Source of the DNA: Oidiodendron maius Zn
Lineage: Eukaryota > Ascomycota > Leotiomycetes > Myxotrichaceae
Direction: 5' to 3'
NCBI GenBank assembly: GCA_000827325.1
Contig: KN832875.1
Location: forward strand, 1 to 64,000
Length of the DNA stretch: 64,000 nucleotides
Positions 33,211 through 44,548 of this stretch are shown in pieces (the first letter of the stretch is position 1; each line of letters begins with the position of its first letter). The position numbers and the translations under genes were made by a program. Under the pieces are notes generated by a model. That model was given only the letters and a program-made list of their open reading frames with translations. It was not told where the DNA came from and made no database searches.

Positions 33211-34053
33211 TTAACAAGCATCAATCCAATCGCTCAAGTCCATATCCTTCAAGATCGTACTGAACCCCGCTACTGTTTTATCATCACAATATGTCGCCTT
33301 CTGGGCTGGGGTAACATTCGGTGCCGAATCCGGGTACTCGATATGGAAGACTGGCTTGCCGTTCTCGATAAAAGGCTGAAAAGTGTCGCACTCATCGTAC
33401 TGCTCACACTGCTCGTTAACACTCCACTGCATAAGTGGCAGTACGTTGTTGATAATCTCTCCTGCATTCTTCAGGCCGACACTCATACCAAGGGCAGTTG
33501 CGCCATTAGCTAAGAAAGTCACATAGTCGACGGCATCAGCCTTTGTGAGGCCTAGGCCGTTCTTGTTGTTATACGCATCAACATTATCTGGATCAACGCC
33601 ATCGCATCCTTTACTCTTGGCTAGCTGCAGCCGGGCAGTCATTATATTTCGGACATTCTCCGATTTAGTGTTCACCCAATACTCTCCAGGCCAGCCGTCC
33701 AGAGCGTCCCCGTAATCACTCTTCGTAAAGTTTTTGGCGTCGGGCCTCCAGTCCTCATAACTACCGGCGGAAAAGTAGCATATAACCTTGCGCCCTAGGT
33801 TGTGGAGTTCCTCTATGGTGGATATTGGGTTATCGAACATATCAATGTCATAGACTGGAGCATCGTACGAAGTCGAATTCAAAGGGTACTCAAGAACGAT
33901 CTGCCAGCTTGAACCGGCAGTCGGTTGCCAGACTGCAGTAGTCGACGTAGCCGCAGGTTCCGCCGTGACCGGAGTGCAGCCATCAGCGAATGCTGAGCTT
34001 AGGAGAGAGAAGGAGCACAAGGCATAGAGATAGGCTTGTGCTGTTGGAAACAT
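33211..34053 (-). CDS. secreted GH114 glycosidase-like protein
   Basis: Predicted secreted endo-alpha-1,4-polygalactosaminidase of glycoside hydrolase family 114, enzymes that cleave galactosaminogalactan-type polymers. A single exon, 280 aa, starting at the ATG at 34053 (MFPTAQAYLYALCSFSLLSS) with a clear signal peptide. The TIM-barrel-like core has WQIVLEYPLN, YDIDMFDN, VICYFSAGSYEDWRPD, WPGEYWVNT, KGCDGVDPDNVDAYNN and VGLKNAGEI, which are the family landmarks; the Asp and Glu residues in these strands are the likely catalytic acids. Two Cys pairs near the C-terminus (CEQYDEC) suggest disulphides. Confidence in family is high, in the exact substrate moderate. Confidence 0.9.
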   Translation of the reverse strand: MFPTAQAYLYALCSFSLLSSAFADGCTPVTAEPAATSTTAVWQPTAGSSWQIVLEYPLNSTSYDAPVYDIDMFDNPISTIEELHNLGRKVICYFSAGSYEDWRPDAKNFTKSDYGDALDGWPGEYWVNTKSENVRNIMTARLQLAKSKGCDGVDPDNVDAYNNKNGLGLTKADAVDYVTFLANGATALGMSVGLKNAGEIINNVLPLMQWSVNEQCEQYDECDTFQPFIENGKPVFHIEYPDSAPNVTPAQKATYCDDKTVAGFSTILKDMDLSDWIDAC

Positions 34054-34841
34054 ATTGAAAGCGAGTAGAAGGCTGATGAATGATAGACTCAACTCAACTT
34101 GACAGAAAGAATAAATAGGCTTTACTCAATGAACACACTGCGCTCATTTTACCTCGAGACTCTGTCTGTGTATATATATCTCGATGTGCCAAGGCGGCGT
34201 AAATAGTGATTGCAGGGCCATACCGCCGAGATAATTAGCTTGCGGTATTTGACATGTTTCGAAAAGTCCCATACGGCTTGTGCAGAGTAAGGCGAGAATT
34301 TGAGCTGTGGCACAGCCCGTTTTGCGAATCATTAAGGGGCGTCCTTGGCGAGGAGGCAGCCATATTTACAGTACCATCAGCACTAAAGTTCAGCTATTCG
34401 CGTAAAGATTATCGTTACGAATAATACATTTTACGTAGGGGCTATATCGCTCAAAATATTGGGGGCTCCTTCAATATCGTGCTGCTAGGTCCCATCTCAT
34501 CGGTATAGGATGTGAAAGCCCTATAATTCAAGTAAACTGGGTAATTTTGAGAGCAAAATAGCATGGGAATGTGAGAATTCTGATGGATACACTCATTCTT
34601 AGAATATTCAATAGCAACCACTGTATCAATATCATGGCACACAAGTTACATCTTATCTCAGTTCTCAATTGTTTTGTTCTGAAATGGCCTGAAGTGGCTG
34701 CTGAAATGCAGCTGTTGTGGTACTTTGCCGTGTGCCAAACCGAGACGCCATTAGTATCCTTATGCACCGAAATATTCACCCTGCTGAGACTTATTTAACA
34801 AAAGCTCTCCCATTAACCATTGATATTGTCACTACAGGCAT
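34054..34841. other. intergenic, no supported gene
   Basis: 788 bp upstream of the GH114 gene. Several short overlapping ORFs on both strands, none with a domain. AT-rich. Confidence 0.5.
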
Positions 34842-36094
34842 TTATTCGCCCCACTTCTTGGCCACAAGACCCTCAGGCGGCTGTGTCTCAACCGGGCCTT
34901 TCTTGACATCTGCCCAGTTTGTGCTTAGCGCTGTGCCGTTGCTCTCCTGGTAACTTTTGATCATTGCGCGTCTGGTGTCCGGATCAGCGTCCTTATAAAG
35001 CTTTTTGAAGAATCCCCCCATCGGGTCTCCATCGTCGTCGTCGTCATCATCACCTAGAGATCCATCTTTCTTCTCTGCCTCCAATGCTGCAGATGCGAGA
35101 CTGTCCCAGTTCTTTGGTCCGGTACGAGAGGATGTTGGGTATGAAGGAATCTTTGACTGCTCCGTGTTGAGAACACCCTCTGGGATGGTAGGCTTGCTGG
35201 CGGTGTTAGAAATAGACGATGTGATGGCTTCGGTGCCTTCCAGGTCACTCCACTTCAGCCCAGGTACAGATTTGTGTAAATTAATTTCGATCTTTTGTGG
35301 AGTGATTCTGAATTCGCTGGATGCGGGATCAATCTTTGAGAAGAGAGGAGTGACCGTGTAATCGTAAGCGCCCGAATTTCCAGTTGGAAATCGCACCTCG
35401 AGCTGTGAATTGTTAGCCGTGACATATAATAAGGAATGTACATCAAACTTACGCTGCCTTCTTCAATCACAACCTCTGCTTTGTCCTTAGGAATACCCTT
35501 TGCAAAAATCACGATCGTGACTTTGGCACTTGACTGATACCATTCATGTCGGATCTTCTCTTTTGGCGTTTGCGATAGCGCCATCGTAATAGGAGCAGAC
35601 TTGGGCTCATCAGCAGGCTCCCCAACCTGTGTATTATTCTTATCATCACCACTAATCTCTATAACAGGATCTGGAGTCTCCTTCACGATGCATGCTATGG
35701 CATTAGAGTGTCCTTCCTTCTCAGCCCTCTCATAATCGTTTGCAACCTTCGCCTGCCAGATTCCTAGGCCTTTCTCTTTTTCATTCAGCTTGCGGCACCA
35801 TGTCAAGCACAGTCTAGCATCGCCATATCGCTTCAACCCATGTAATGCTACAGCACGTCGGAATTGTGCCGTGGCCATCAGCTCCCGCCGAGCTCGCTGT
35901 GTCGCTATAATGACGGCATTGTCGGCATCTGCAAGGGCGAGCTCATGCTTGCCTAGTCGCTGGTATGCGATAGAGCGGTTGATAAGCCACAGCGGACTCT
36001 TCGCTGTCTTGAGGGCTGCTGTGTACTGTACAACCGCTACCTCATAGTCACGATTCGCGATGGCTTCTTGGCCTTTGGCCGCCTGGGTCGTCAT
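34842..36094 (-). CDS. sgt1: Hsp90 co-chaperone Sgt1
   Basis: Sgt1 links Hsp90 and Skp1 and is needed for kinetochore and SCF ubiquitin-ligase assembly. Two exons on the minus strand: 36094-35453 and 35402-34842 (400 aa). An N-terminal TPR domain spans about 1-120 (GQEAIANRDYEVAVVQYTAA, LINRSIAYQRLGKHELAL). The CS domain starts at KIRHEWYQSSAKVTIVIF near 185 and continues across the intron (LEVRFPTGNSGAYDYTV). The C-terminal SGS domain contains GGFFKKLYKDADPDTRRAM and ends in AKKWGE. An Asp run (GDDDDDDDGDP) precedes it. Domain order and length match the fungal family. Confidence 0.95.
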
Positions 36095-36477
36095 CTTGTT
36101 GGCTGTATTTCAGGGCACGGAGGATGGGATGGTCTTGGTTGGGTTTTGCAGAAAACAGCGTTCCAAAATAATGCGCTTTGCGATTTGTAGACGTTCAGAT
36201 CGAATAATGAACGGCAAATGGGAATATTCGAGAAGCTCAGCCTTGCTGGTGGAGCTTCAGGCGGCCACGGATTATCATATTTCCGGCCTCCTCCTGACCT
36301 GCCAGTATTATCCATATTTGTGAGTTCACTTTATAACTTGTATCTGAAGGAGGCTTTAGCAGTATGGAATGTAATATTTTGACGTTTTGCACAATATAAC
36401 ACTGCATCGATTTACAGACCTTATCTAAGCATGTTAATTTACCCTGAACTTATCACATCTATAGTTGTCCCCGTCTA
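36095..36477. other. intergenic
   Basis: 383 bp between the sgt1 start and the glucosidase II stop, both minus strand. No gene supported. Confidence 0.45.
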
Positions 36478-39451
36478 CTAAATCTCATCTCGAACATGGC
36501 TAAGACTGTTGAAATCAATCCGCCAGTCCTCTACAACCTTCACGCCCGGCTTCTTCACTGTGGCCCACGCAGCCGTAGGCCCTTCCGCTGCATGACATTC
36601 GATCTCCACTCCTCCCTTTAATGTCGATTTTCCAGTCCAAGATGCCGGGATGCCAACGAGAATTATCCTCTCTACCGCTACATCTTTCATGGTTTTGAGG
36701 AATTTATCGGTAAGCTTGCCCTTTGTCGCAATATTCTTGCTCTCTAGAACGTTGTTGGAGAATTCGAAGGTGCGATGAATATATGCACCCTGCTCATATT
36801 CAAAGGAGTCGCCATCGTCAACATAAAGCTCGCCTTTTGCCATCCCTACTTTTCCCAAGACAATGACTAATGTATAAGGGTCAAATCTCATCAGCCCACT
36901 GCTGCGCCTAGGTCGATCCTTTCTTGGGAAGATGTGACCTCCTTGCATTAACAGTGGGATCTTATCCAATGGGGCCGAAATAGTGTGTTTTCCCTTGCCA
37001 CTGTATAGTGTATAGTCGAAATAGTCAAAGTAAAGTTCATCATCTGGCAAATACATCTCCACACTTTCTGCACCTTCGGTAACGACTGGGTGTGCAAGAA
37101 GGCCAGTAGATCCAACAAAGAATTGGTCGTCAACTGCGAAGCCTTGTTCATCGGATGGATATTCGAAATAATGTGGTCTGATGATCGGGGTACCATCCAC
37201 ACTTGCCTGATGGAAAGCCGTGTACCATGTGGGTAAGAGTGCATATCGTAGTCTTAAAGCACGAGTGATGATTCCAGTATACGGCTCGCCAGCTAGATAC
37301 GGCTCACGACGGCGCGTATCAATATGTGCGTGTCCGCGATAGAATGGGTAGAAGGCTCCTGCTTGGTACCAGCGGGTCAAGAGGTCTTTCTCTGGGTTAC
37401 CGAAGAAACCTCCTACATCTGCACCAGCAAAGGGATATCCGGCAATTCCATTGTTGAGAATCATAGGAAAGCTGGCAGCGAGATGGTCCCAGCTCGCTTG
37501 GTTATCACCAGTCCACATAGCGCCCAGGCGTTGAGAGCCAGCATAGTAGGAACGGGTAAGGATGAAAGGACGGCGAAGCTCGCCCTTCTTGCGGGATAAA
37601 AGTGCTTGGTAGGTTGCATTGTGGAATGTCATCCCGTTGATATTGTGTACGTCTCTGTGTTCCCAATTACCATGGTGCAGATTGTCTTTCGGCATGGTGG
37701 TCTCCGGCCCATTAAAGACTGAGGGCTCGTTCATGTCGTTCCAGATAAAGACATTTTCTGCGGATCCTTTGAACGCGGTGTATTGGAAGAGGGTTTTCCA
37801 CCACTCAATGGCGGCGGGGTTAAAGCAATCAACCCAGTAGGAGGAGCCTGGCCAACACCACCCCTCATAGGCATTACCTTCTTTATTGTGCACAGCAAGG
37901 TCTTTCTTCGTCAGCTCATCAACGATGTGATAGCCATCCTTCTTCTTGATGTGGGGATCAATAATGGCCACAAGCTTCCGTTCAGACTCATCTAATTGCT
38001 TCAGCATTCCAATGGGGTCAGGGAAAGTAAGAGGATCCCAAGTGAAATACTTTTTGTCATCCGTATACTCGATGTCGAGCCAGATCACATCATAGGGGAT
38101 CTGATACTTGGTCATTTTTCGGTCAACGTCCTTGACGTCCTCGTCCGTGTTGTAGTTCCAACGACACTGATGATAAGTAATCGAAAACTCTTGTGGTAGT
38201 TGACTGAAGCCGGTAAGCTCGCCGTAAGCTTTAGTGATGTCTTTTGGTGTTGGCCCAAGGAATATGAAAACATCAAGAAGACCGCTCTCTGAGAACCAGT
38301 GAGTCTTGGTATCCATCTTTGAGCCAAGACCAAGACTTAATGGGTTATGAGCTTCCTTTTCTTTGATTATATCAATCCAAGTTTCGGCAGCGTTCAACCA
38401 GAACACGCCGACGGTGGAATCTTTCTTATGAGCTTGCATAAATGGAATCGATCCATAGAGTGTCATGGGGCTATCCATAATATACTCGAAAACATCGGCG
38501 TTGTACAGGCGATAAGGATCAGCATGGTTTCCACTTCCACCTCGGGTTTGTTTCAGCGACAAGGGCCCAGCATGTTCTGGGATGCCGTAAACATGGTCAT
38601 ATCCAGGGAACGTGATATCAAGGGCAATGCTCTCCGGTCCCCTTGGCTTAGAATCTGTATTTCCGCCGAAGGTTTCGTCCCACCATGTGCTTTCATCCTC
38701 GCCTGTTTGGACTTCAGCTGGAAGCTCCTCTCCCTCCTTTTGCTCTGGCTCTGCCTTTTCGATCTTTGGTCGCCAATGCTCCATATTTAGTAGACCCCGG
38801 TCGTTCAATTTGACCTGTGTAGCGCCATCCCTTGCAAAATCAATGGAGAATGGAGAGAATTTCACAATAGCTGCGAACTTTCCGTTCGGCCCATATTTTA
38901 CAGTGGTCTTTCCGACATCTCTCTCTTCCTTGGCAGTGAGGCTCAGGCTGAGTCCCCCAATAATAACCAAGGACTCAACCTCGTTATAGCGTTCCTTCCT
39001 AGCCATACTGTCATGTCTGAGTTCAATTTCGCCTTTTTGTCTCTTCTCCTCGTCCACCACTACTCTCGCAGATCCAGATTCTAGGAAAGAGATAGTAATC
39101 GGTAGCCTGACCGTCTCACCAGCTGCATCTATGGTTTTGAGGATCGTCCCTCGCAATTGGCCCTGCTCCCAACTTAAGGAGTCGGGTTCAATTCGATACG
39201 GTGATTCGAAGCTTGCTCCGACTTGGCCAGCATGGTCGGCATATGCACGGTTCCGCTTACAAAATCCGGTCTGATCACATGTTTTGAAGTTTTCGTACTT
39301 AACAGCAGCTACAAGTTTAAGTGTGAGTGGAGAATTGGACGGGTAAGGAGAGCGTCAACTGCTTACCTGTGGGAGCAATGAGACAAGTCAAGCCGGAAAG
39401 CAAAGCAACGCATGCCGTCCATTGCGAGGACGGCTTTAAGGAAAGATGCAT
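36478..39451 (-). CDS. gls2: glucosidase II alpha subunit (GH31)
   Basis: Glucosidase II trims the inner glucoses from N-glycans in the endoplasmic reticulum and controls the calnexin cycle. Two exons on the minus strand: 39451-39367 and 39308-36478 (971 aa). The first exon encodes a signal peptide (WTACVALLSGLTCLIAPT). After the intron comes VKYENFKTCDQTGFCKRNRA, the typical start of the mature protein. Further landmarks are GYDHVYGIPEHAG, FHQCRWNYN-type sequence (ITYHQCRWNYN), IWLDIEYTDDKKYFTWD, and the GH31 nucleophile motif WNDMNEPSVF, followed by WTGDNQASWDHL and FAGADVGGFFGNP. The protein lacks an HDEL signal, as expected because the beta subunit provides retention. Length is normal. 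Confidence 0.96.
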
Positions 39452-39856
39452 GGCAGGTGCACTATGCCAAGAATAAGAGATTCAGGACATCCAAGCAGAG
39501 TTGCTCTCTTCCAGAATTGGAATTCAAAGTATTGTTTATGGAATCTATTTCCAGCTGTCCTCTCACGCTTCCAATGACGGACTAGTGGCTTAGGCGCCCA
39601 AATTTCAAGGCGTCAACATTCGCCACATTCGCCACATTCTATGCCTTGTATATCAGGTTACAAAATCCCGACTATAAGCAAGCGCGAACCCCACCAGAGA
39701 AGCCACACAAGCCCCGCCAACAGGTTGAAATTCTTAATGTCCGAGCAACAAAACCGTGATCCTCCCATCTACAAACACCTGAGCCCTAAGACTCAGGCCT
39801 TCCTTCGTGCATCCGCCCCGCAGAGATTCCAATCAGCAAGACTCAACGACGACACC
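39452..39856. promoter_or_regulatory. shared upstream region of gls2 and ndk1
   Basis: 405 bp between divergent starts. It contains a short 9-bp tandem repeat (ACATTCGCC, about 2.7 copies, 39616-39639). An ATG at 39641 opens a frame that is continuous with the kinase start at 39857, see findings. Confidence 0.5.
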
Positions 39857-40636
39857 ATGTCTGACGAACAAACGTACGTCTTCCTCTGGCCAATTCGATC
39901 AACTACAAATAGGCGGTGAAACTTATGGTCAACAGCTTCATTGCCATTAAGCCTGACGGCGTCCAGGTATGTGCTTGACTTCATTGCTGAATATGAGAAA
40001 GGAGATGTTAATTGGCATCATAGCGTGGACTCATTGGTCCCATAATCTCTCGATTCGAGACCCGCGGGTGCGTTTCACCGGTAGCGTCCTAAGATCGCGG
40101 ACATCACTGACAAGTGAATAGCTACAAGCTTGCTGCCATTAAGCTCATCAGCCCTTCTAAGGAGCATCTTGAGAAGCACTGTGAGTTAAAAGTCCACTAT
40201 CACAATCAATGATATTTGCTGACCAAACTGCCAGATGAGGATCTCTCCTCCAAGCCTTTCTTCCCAGGACTCATCAAGTGTACGCCTCAATTGTCCACAC
40301 CTGCCGATCCCTCTGACAATATATAGATATGAGCAGCGGCCCTATCTGCGCCATGGTCTGGGAAGGCCGTGATGCCGTCAAGACTGGTCGTGGTATGTAC
40401 CTCGTTCATTTCTGCTCACTCCCGTTGACACTCTCACAGCCCTTCTTGGTGCTACTAACCCTCTGGCATCCGCTCCTGGCACAATAAGAGGCGATTACGC
40501 TATTGATATAGGTCGGAATATATGCCACGGCTCGGACAGCATTGAGAATGCCAAGAAGGAAATTGCTTTATGGTTCAAGGAGGGCGATATTGTGGAATGG
40601 AAATCTGCCCATCATGACTGGATCTATGAGAAGTAG
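39857..40636 (+). CDS. ndk1: nucleoside diphosphate kinase
   Basis: NDPK transfers the gamma phosphate of ATP to other nucleoside diphosphates through a phospho-His intermediate. Seven exons: 39857-39873, 39936-39966, 40024-40067, 40122-40180, 40235-40279, 40327-40392 and 40440-40636; together 152 aa, the standard length. The protein reads [19 protein letters not shown], then [37 protein letters not shown] and RNICHGSDS, where His117 is the catalytic residue, and ends [12 protein letters not shown]. Six introns in 0.8 kb, with a 17-nt first exon, make it the most finely split gene here. A frame open from ATG 39641 could encode a 72-aa N-terminal extension. A decayed copy of its 3' end lies at 44309-44417. 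Confidence 0.96.
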
Positions 40637-40974
40637 AGAAAGAGAAGAATGAGGAACATGACAAGCAAATAAGCATATCATGTTGAATAAATCCCCTCAA
40701 GTTCACTAGTCAAAGACTCTCGCTCAATGCAAGCTTTCAATTCTCCTATCTCCCCACGTTCATATTGTTTTGAATACAGGCCATGATTATAATTTACGTG
40801 ATTGCACTCACAATAATGCTCTATCTGCTAATTGGGATAAGTACATAAGCCTGCTGCGTGTCAGAGATCAACAAACCATAGTGGGAGGCCATAAAACAGC
40901 ATGCTAGTTCTTGAAAGGCAATAACTGATGGGATTTGAAGTCTGAAATAGCACAAAGCGGCTCTGGTAACAATA
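40637..40974. other. 3' flank of ndk1 and left edge of the recombinase locus
   Basis: 338 bp without a supported gene. If the recombinase locus is a mobile element, its left end should lie here, but I find no clear inverted or direct repeat shared with the right side. Confidence 0.4.
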
Positions 40975-43900
40975 TCAGCCCTGAAATTTAATAATTACTT
41001 CCCACACCAGGAAATAGACACCCCCCATTCGTAACCTCTTCGTACACGTTTTATCTCCCGGCATAACCCGACTCTCTCCTATCGAAGCATCGGGCCAATA
41101 ACAGAATGCTCGTAATCGATCAGCTGTTTTTTTTGGCGTGCTGACTTGCTCCGCAGTTAAAGTTGTGTTGGCGCTCTTTTCTCTGAGTGGCAGCGTAGGT
41201 CCTAAAGATTGACAAATCGGCATTGCCGATTTGTCTTTCATTTTCTCGGGCAACTGACCACTCTGGGAAACAACGGGTTTCAGCTTGTCATATACCTTGG
41301 TTCGAACCTTGACTACTTCCCTGCCTTGATCATCTTGCTCAATTCTTCTCTTGGCTCTGCCTCTCCCAGATGCTTCAGGTCCCCATTTCAAGACCGTAAT
41401 GCACTTTTTGGATGCGCACCCAAGCCTCTGTTGGAGTCATAGCTTGCTCGTACTGATACAGTGGGTGGTGTGCTCACCAGCAGAGGATGCTAGACAATGT
41501 ATTAAATCATCTGAGGTGAGGTATCGAAAATGCGTATGCATGTGGTGCAATTTCCCTTCTCCGAGGCGTAACCAACCGGTCTTCCGCATTGATCGCCTCG
41601 TTGTGGAGGCTAAAGACACAATGCGCTGGTAAGAACTCCTGTTCGCGATGACCAGTGTGACTTAAGCCAATGTACACTCCTGCATAGCCGTAATCCTGAA
41701 CCGCTTGAATTGCTTGACCATGATGAGCAGCAAAGTGGGCCAGTCTCCTTGGCGTGGACTTGATTTCAAAAATGTTCTTGTGGCAATAATGGCACCAAAA
41801 GTACATACAGATCGACGATGTCCAAAGCATAATCTGGTGAGTACAGTAAATATATTGGCATAGTTCTCCTTGGGAAGAGAATATTACGTTGCAACCATCC
41901 CAGAAGCATTTGTACCTAGGAGAGTTATTATGTTTATGAAAATGCTTTTGGCGTTCTTGGGGGGTTGCATTCGTAAGGTCGACTTTGCAGGCTTTTGATT
42001 TGACTGTTGGTATCAAAGTACATTTTGTCGGCAGATTTGCAGAGTAGTCATCCCACAGTTTGTCTGCTTGGGTCTTTGCTTGAGATTGAAGACACTGGTA
42101 TACGTGCGTATAGGCGGTGTCGATTGACAGCTGATCCCCACAGACTACACATCTCGATGCATCATGGGGAGAAATCCAGTGTGCTGGAAGGTCTCTCATA
42201 TGGTGCTCGTTCGACAAAAGTTCCAGAAGTAGTGCCATTGCTGTGCTGGAAGTGACATCTTCATTCTTGGCCACCATATCGTATTTCTTTTTGAGGTGGA
42301 CATAGTCATACGAAAATGCCGTCGTTTAAGTTGAGTGCAACCCAATCGTCCCTGCCATTGAATCTAACAAGTTTCTAAAAATGTTGTGTTTCCGCACTTG
42401 CTGATTGAGCGCCTCTTGAACCGCATCTTCCACGTCGCAATTTGTAGTGTCGTCAGACAGTGCAGCTATCAAGCTTGTGGCTTGGTCTGCCGTAAGCTGC
42501 CCAATATCCTCAACTCGATCTTTAAGAAATAACTAATGATCCTCCTCTGATCCTGTATCCTCCTCAGCTCCTGCATCCAAAGCCCGATAGTTGTCCATAA
42601 TCGGCAGCATCGATTCTGGTTGTTCGAAACTATCGCTCATTCCAACATTCACGGGTTTTGCGGCAGTCAACTCGCGAACAGCCTCCTCTCGAAAGGCTCG
42701 GAATCTCAGTTCTGCTAGTCGTTTCCATTTCCAATTCTTGCTGGCCATGAGAGCTTCATATCTTTGGAGTAGCTGTAATGCGATTGCTGATTGTTTGGCT
42801 GCTTTTCTAGTCTCTTGAGGGGATCCAAATTGATCAGGACATGCCCTTTTTGCCTCCTCGGATTCTTCCAAACTTCTATAAACTCCGGATGAGAGTTGAT
42901 TGCGGCCAGCTCTTTCGCTGGCAGAGTTACAGGGGCATTACTGCACTTCCCCAAATCCAGGCCAGAGAATGGCGTAAGATCGTATGGGGCTATACTATGA
43001 GCCAGCCCCTGAATGTCAGTGGTCGAAGTTTTAAATATGTACGCAGAAAACGCCTCGGAGTCCGTTTGTTGTCCCATCAGATTCCTAGCAGTATCCCGAT
43101 CCTTACAATGCTGTGCAAGAAGATATGCATCACCATGTCGTAACTGGTGCAACCCAGTCTTTTGGGCGAACCACGCAAGGCGAGACATATGCTGCACAAT
43201 CCTCTGCAATTGACAGTATGTCCACGGATCGGGATCTGTATATGGGGTTGTATTCTCGGCGGGGGAATCGACGACGTCCATTTGGGAGAGTTGAGACCTA
43301 AGAGGCAAAAATACAGAGAGTTCCATGCAAGATGATATTAGTAGTATTGGGCTTCCATACCGGCTCGGTTTGCAAGTGAGAATCTCATCCCAGGTGCGAA
43401 AGTCTCGAAAATAATCGTGATAGAGTGCCAGCACCACCAAAAGGCGGCACGAGTCTTGGAAGATTAAATGTGGAGGCAACAGATGGACAACGAAGCTTTT
43501 GAACCCGCCAGTGTTATACAAGTGCTTCTTCAGCCATTTTTCACAGCACAACAATGTGAATTGTGATGCCACCGGCGTCGTCGGATGGAAGCATGAAGAA
43601 TTGGAGATCCTGCCACTTCAGATACCGCCCTTTTCTTTTGAATCCGTATCTGTCGGAACAAATTCTCCAATCCTTGACGCGCCATCGACAAGGTTATTCA
43701 ATACGAGAGTTGTATTGAACATAGCTCGAACGCTTTTGAAGACCGAAATGCTGTTGAAGCTCCATACGGCTTCAATCAGTTGTTCTACATCAGCAGTGTA
43801 TGCGACTGGTTTCTCTTTGATCTCATGATTCAGTCTAAGTTCTCTAGAAAGATCGTTTCGAACCCAATATCGTGCTGATTTGATCAAGTCAGAGTCAAGA

Positions 43901-44308
43901 GTGCTGTTGAAATAACCAAAGGCGCTGGCTAATACGATAATGTAACGTTCAACTGTCCCAGTGGTGACTTTGGTAGTCTCGGTCATAGTTGATGGTTCAT
44001 GGCTTGCTGTGTACAGAGTCCCGACTGAAGTATCAGCGACCCAGAACAAGAATCGATGTAGAAGAAGTCGATCCGGACGAGGACCACCGGGCTTGAAATA
44101 GTCGGGACCCTCGAGGCGGCCAAGCTTTGTCTGAAAAAAATTCACACCACAATCGCATAACGGAGTCCGAATTTCGTAGCCATCGAAAAGTGTAAATCCT
44201 CCGTCCTCTCACATCAATATCATCCCGCTCCATCGGCCTCTGGTCTGGGTCTCGAGCATTTTCATTATCAGCATGCCGTTTTGCGCTGCTTTGATGCATT
44301 CCTTTCAC
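40975..44308 (-). pseudogene. decayed DUF3435/captain-like tyrosine recombinase with C-terminal zinc fingers
   Basis: Minus-strand fragments line up, in order, with the fungal DUF3435 (FluG-like) tyrosine recombinases, the family that includes Starship captains. From the 5' side: 44308-44206, 44207-43621 (TVERYIIVLASAFGYF, EIKEKPVAYTADVEQLIEAV, GASRIGEFVP with the first catalytic Arg near 43674), 43619-43560 in another frame (YLKWQDLQFFMLPSDDAGG), 43572-42860 (LHQLRHGDAYLL, giving an HxxR box near 43149, and EAFSAYIF with a candidate Tyr nucleophile near 43041), then 42871-41507 with a basic helix and three Cys/His clusters (CVVCGDQL, CFWDGCNVIF, CHYCHKNIF). At least four frame changes and in-frame stops (42533-42535, 42326-42328) break it, so it should be inactive. 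It could instead be a domesticated gene whose introns I misplace, but the stops argue against that. Confidence 0.72.
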
Positions 44309-44417
44309 TTAGTGGCTGATTAATGTTGGCAGGAGCCTGGCCTGGCTGGAACGTTTTGCCATGGGCTCTGACAGCGTCGAGAATGCTTAAGGAGAATTGC
44401 TCTCTGGTTTTTAAGGC
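44309..44417 (+). pseudogene. broken 3' fragment of a nucleoside diphosphate kinase gene
   Basis: The stretch 44348-44413 aligns base by base with the last ndk1 exon around the active-site His: GCCATGGGCTCTGACAGC here against GCCACGGCTCGGACAGC there, then GAGAATGC and AATTGCT..TGGTT in both. It is out of frame by several 1-nt indels. A weaker match (cttag then gctgattaat and tggca) upstream covers the start of that exon, with about 33 nt missing between. The sequence after the Trp-Phe codons no longer matches ndk1. It lies on the same strand as the intact gene, 3.7 kb away, on the far side of the recombinase relic. Confidence 0.65.
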
Positions 44418-44425
44418 CACATGCT

Positions 44426-44548
44426 TCTGGCCCTACTTCTTCTAGTCCTACCTCCCACCCTCCTACTTCTCGCCCTTCTACTTCTAGCCCCTCTGCTTCT
44501 GGTACTTCTACGTCTGGTCTTCCTACGTCTGGCCGCACTCGTGTCTGA
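44426..44548 (+). repeat. short Ser/Thr/Pro-coding minisatellite
   Basis: An imperfect repeat of about 12-15 bp built from cctacttct/ttctagccc units. In one plus-strand frame, reachable from the kinase fragment, it reads SGPTSSSPTSHPPTSRPSTS and further similar units up to a TGA at 44546-44548. The reverse strand gives an equally repetitive but meaningless frame. Confidence 0.6.

Noticed and set aside
41265-41320. GGTTCGAACC-like tRNA B box
   Set aside because: No matching A box or acceptor stem at the right distance; it lies inside the recombinase relic.
44320-44538. Minus-strand repetitive ORF reading VEGREVGGWEVGLEEVG
   Set aside because: It is the reverse strand of the Ser/Thr/Pro minisatellite and the kinase fragment; repetition alone keeps it open.
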